22,992 nucleotides of DNA from a virus, in the IMG/VR virus record IMGVR_UViG_3300017753_000119, positions 1 to 22,992 of that record; one strand, given 5' to 3'. The translations under genes were made by a program, and so were the position numbers. The notes under the pieces are model-generated. The model had not been told where the DNA came from, did not search any database, and saw nothing but the letters and a program-made list of their open reading frames with translations. Shown here in pieces: positions 22,942 through 22,992 of the stretch (position 1 is its first letter; each line of letters begins with the position of its first letter).

Positions 22942-22992
22942 TGAGTGAACAATTAGACAATTTAATGAGAAGCCAAAGTTTATTGGCTGAAC
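22941..22992 (+). CDS. Start of a further gene (3' end outside window)
   Basis: The ATG at 22941 overlaps the previous stop (TAATG), as in the neck operon. The 17 visible codons read MSEQLDNLMRSQSLLAE, a polar and probably helical start. Too short to identify. Confidence 0.65.
   Translation, partial: MSEQLDNLMRSQSLLAE

Noticed and set aside
1-22992. Cyanophage origin, suggested by the fibre modules and PhoH.
   Set aside because: These families are widespread in marine T4-like phages. There are no photosynthesis genes here, and the lack of Shine-Dalgarno sites points elsewhere; the window alone cannot settle the host.

Overview
The window looks like part of the late, structural region of a T4-like contractile-tailed phage (myovirus). 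It is AT-rich, every gene is on the + strand, and the genes are packed tightly. Recognisable virion genes are the major capsid protein (gp23-like, cut by the left edge), a phoH ATPase gene, and a neck/tail-completion block (gp13-, gp14- and gp15-like). About 17 kb of fibre-like genes follow. None of the starts visible here has a clear AGGAGG-type ribosome binding site; leaders are A-rich instead. Together with the base composition and the marine T4-like protein families, this suggests a phage of a Bacteroidota (flavobacterial) host, probably marine. The host assignment is inference.

Layout. 1-1290: end of the capsid gene. 1291-1704: a 77-residue gene with a head-fibre-like tail, enclosed between two nearly identical terminator-plus-promoter elements. 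1705-2370: phoH. 2409-5708: four genes joined by TAATG stop/start overlaps (gp13-like, a small protein of unknown function, gp14-like, and gp15-like with a fibre-like C-terminal extension). 5737-22941: nine fibre-like genes and two small helical genes. 22941 to the end: first codons of a further gene.

The fibre genes fall into classes by N-terminus: NWKKV-VSGS (5979, 10643), MAYN (8444, 14027), QV-KLKR (14328, 15804), and a shared PR-GIG...SF...ISGS module (12691, 17498, 19795). C-termini differ: two carry S74-type self-cleaving chaperone domains, one carries the HPT...LEGPEHG domain, and the others have unnamed end domains. They probably build a multi-component adsorption apparatus on the baseplate or tail, with modules exchanged by recombination.

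The strongest regulatory signal is an octamer, ATATGTAT. I found it only five times on the + strand, each time just upstream of a gene and three times directly after a terminator. It may be the phage's own late promoter. The most unusual structural observation is a repeated cassette: this promoter-like motif, then a small helical gene, then an NWKK-type fibre gene, at 5708-8426 and again at 10367-12685. I see no defence system, integrase, tRNA, CRISPR array or reverse transcriptase.
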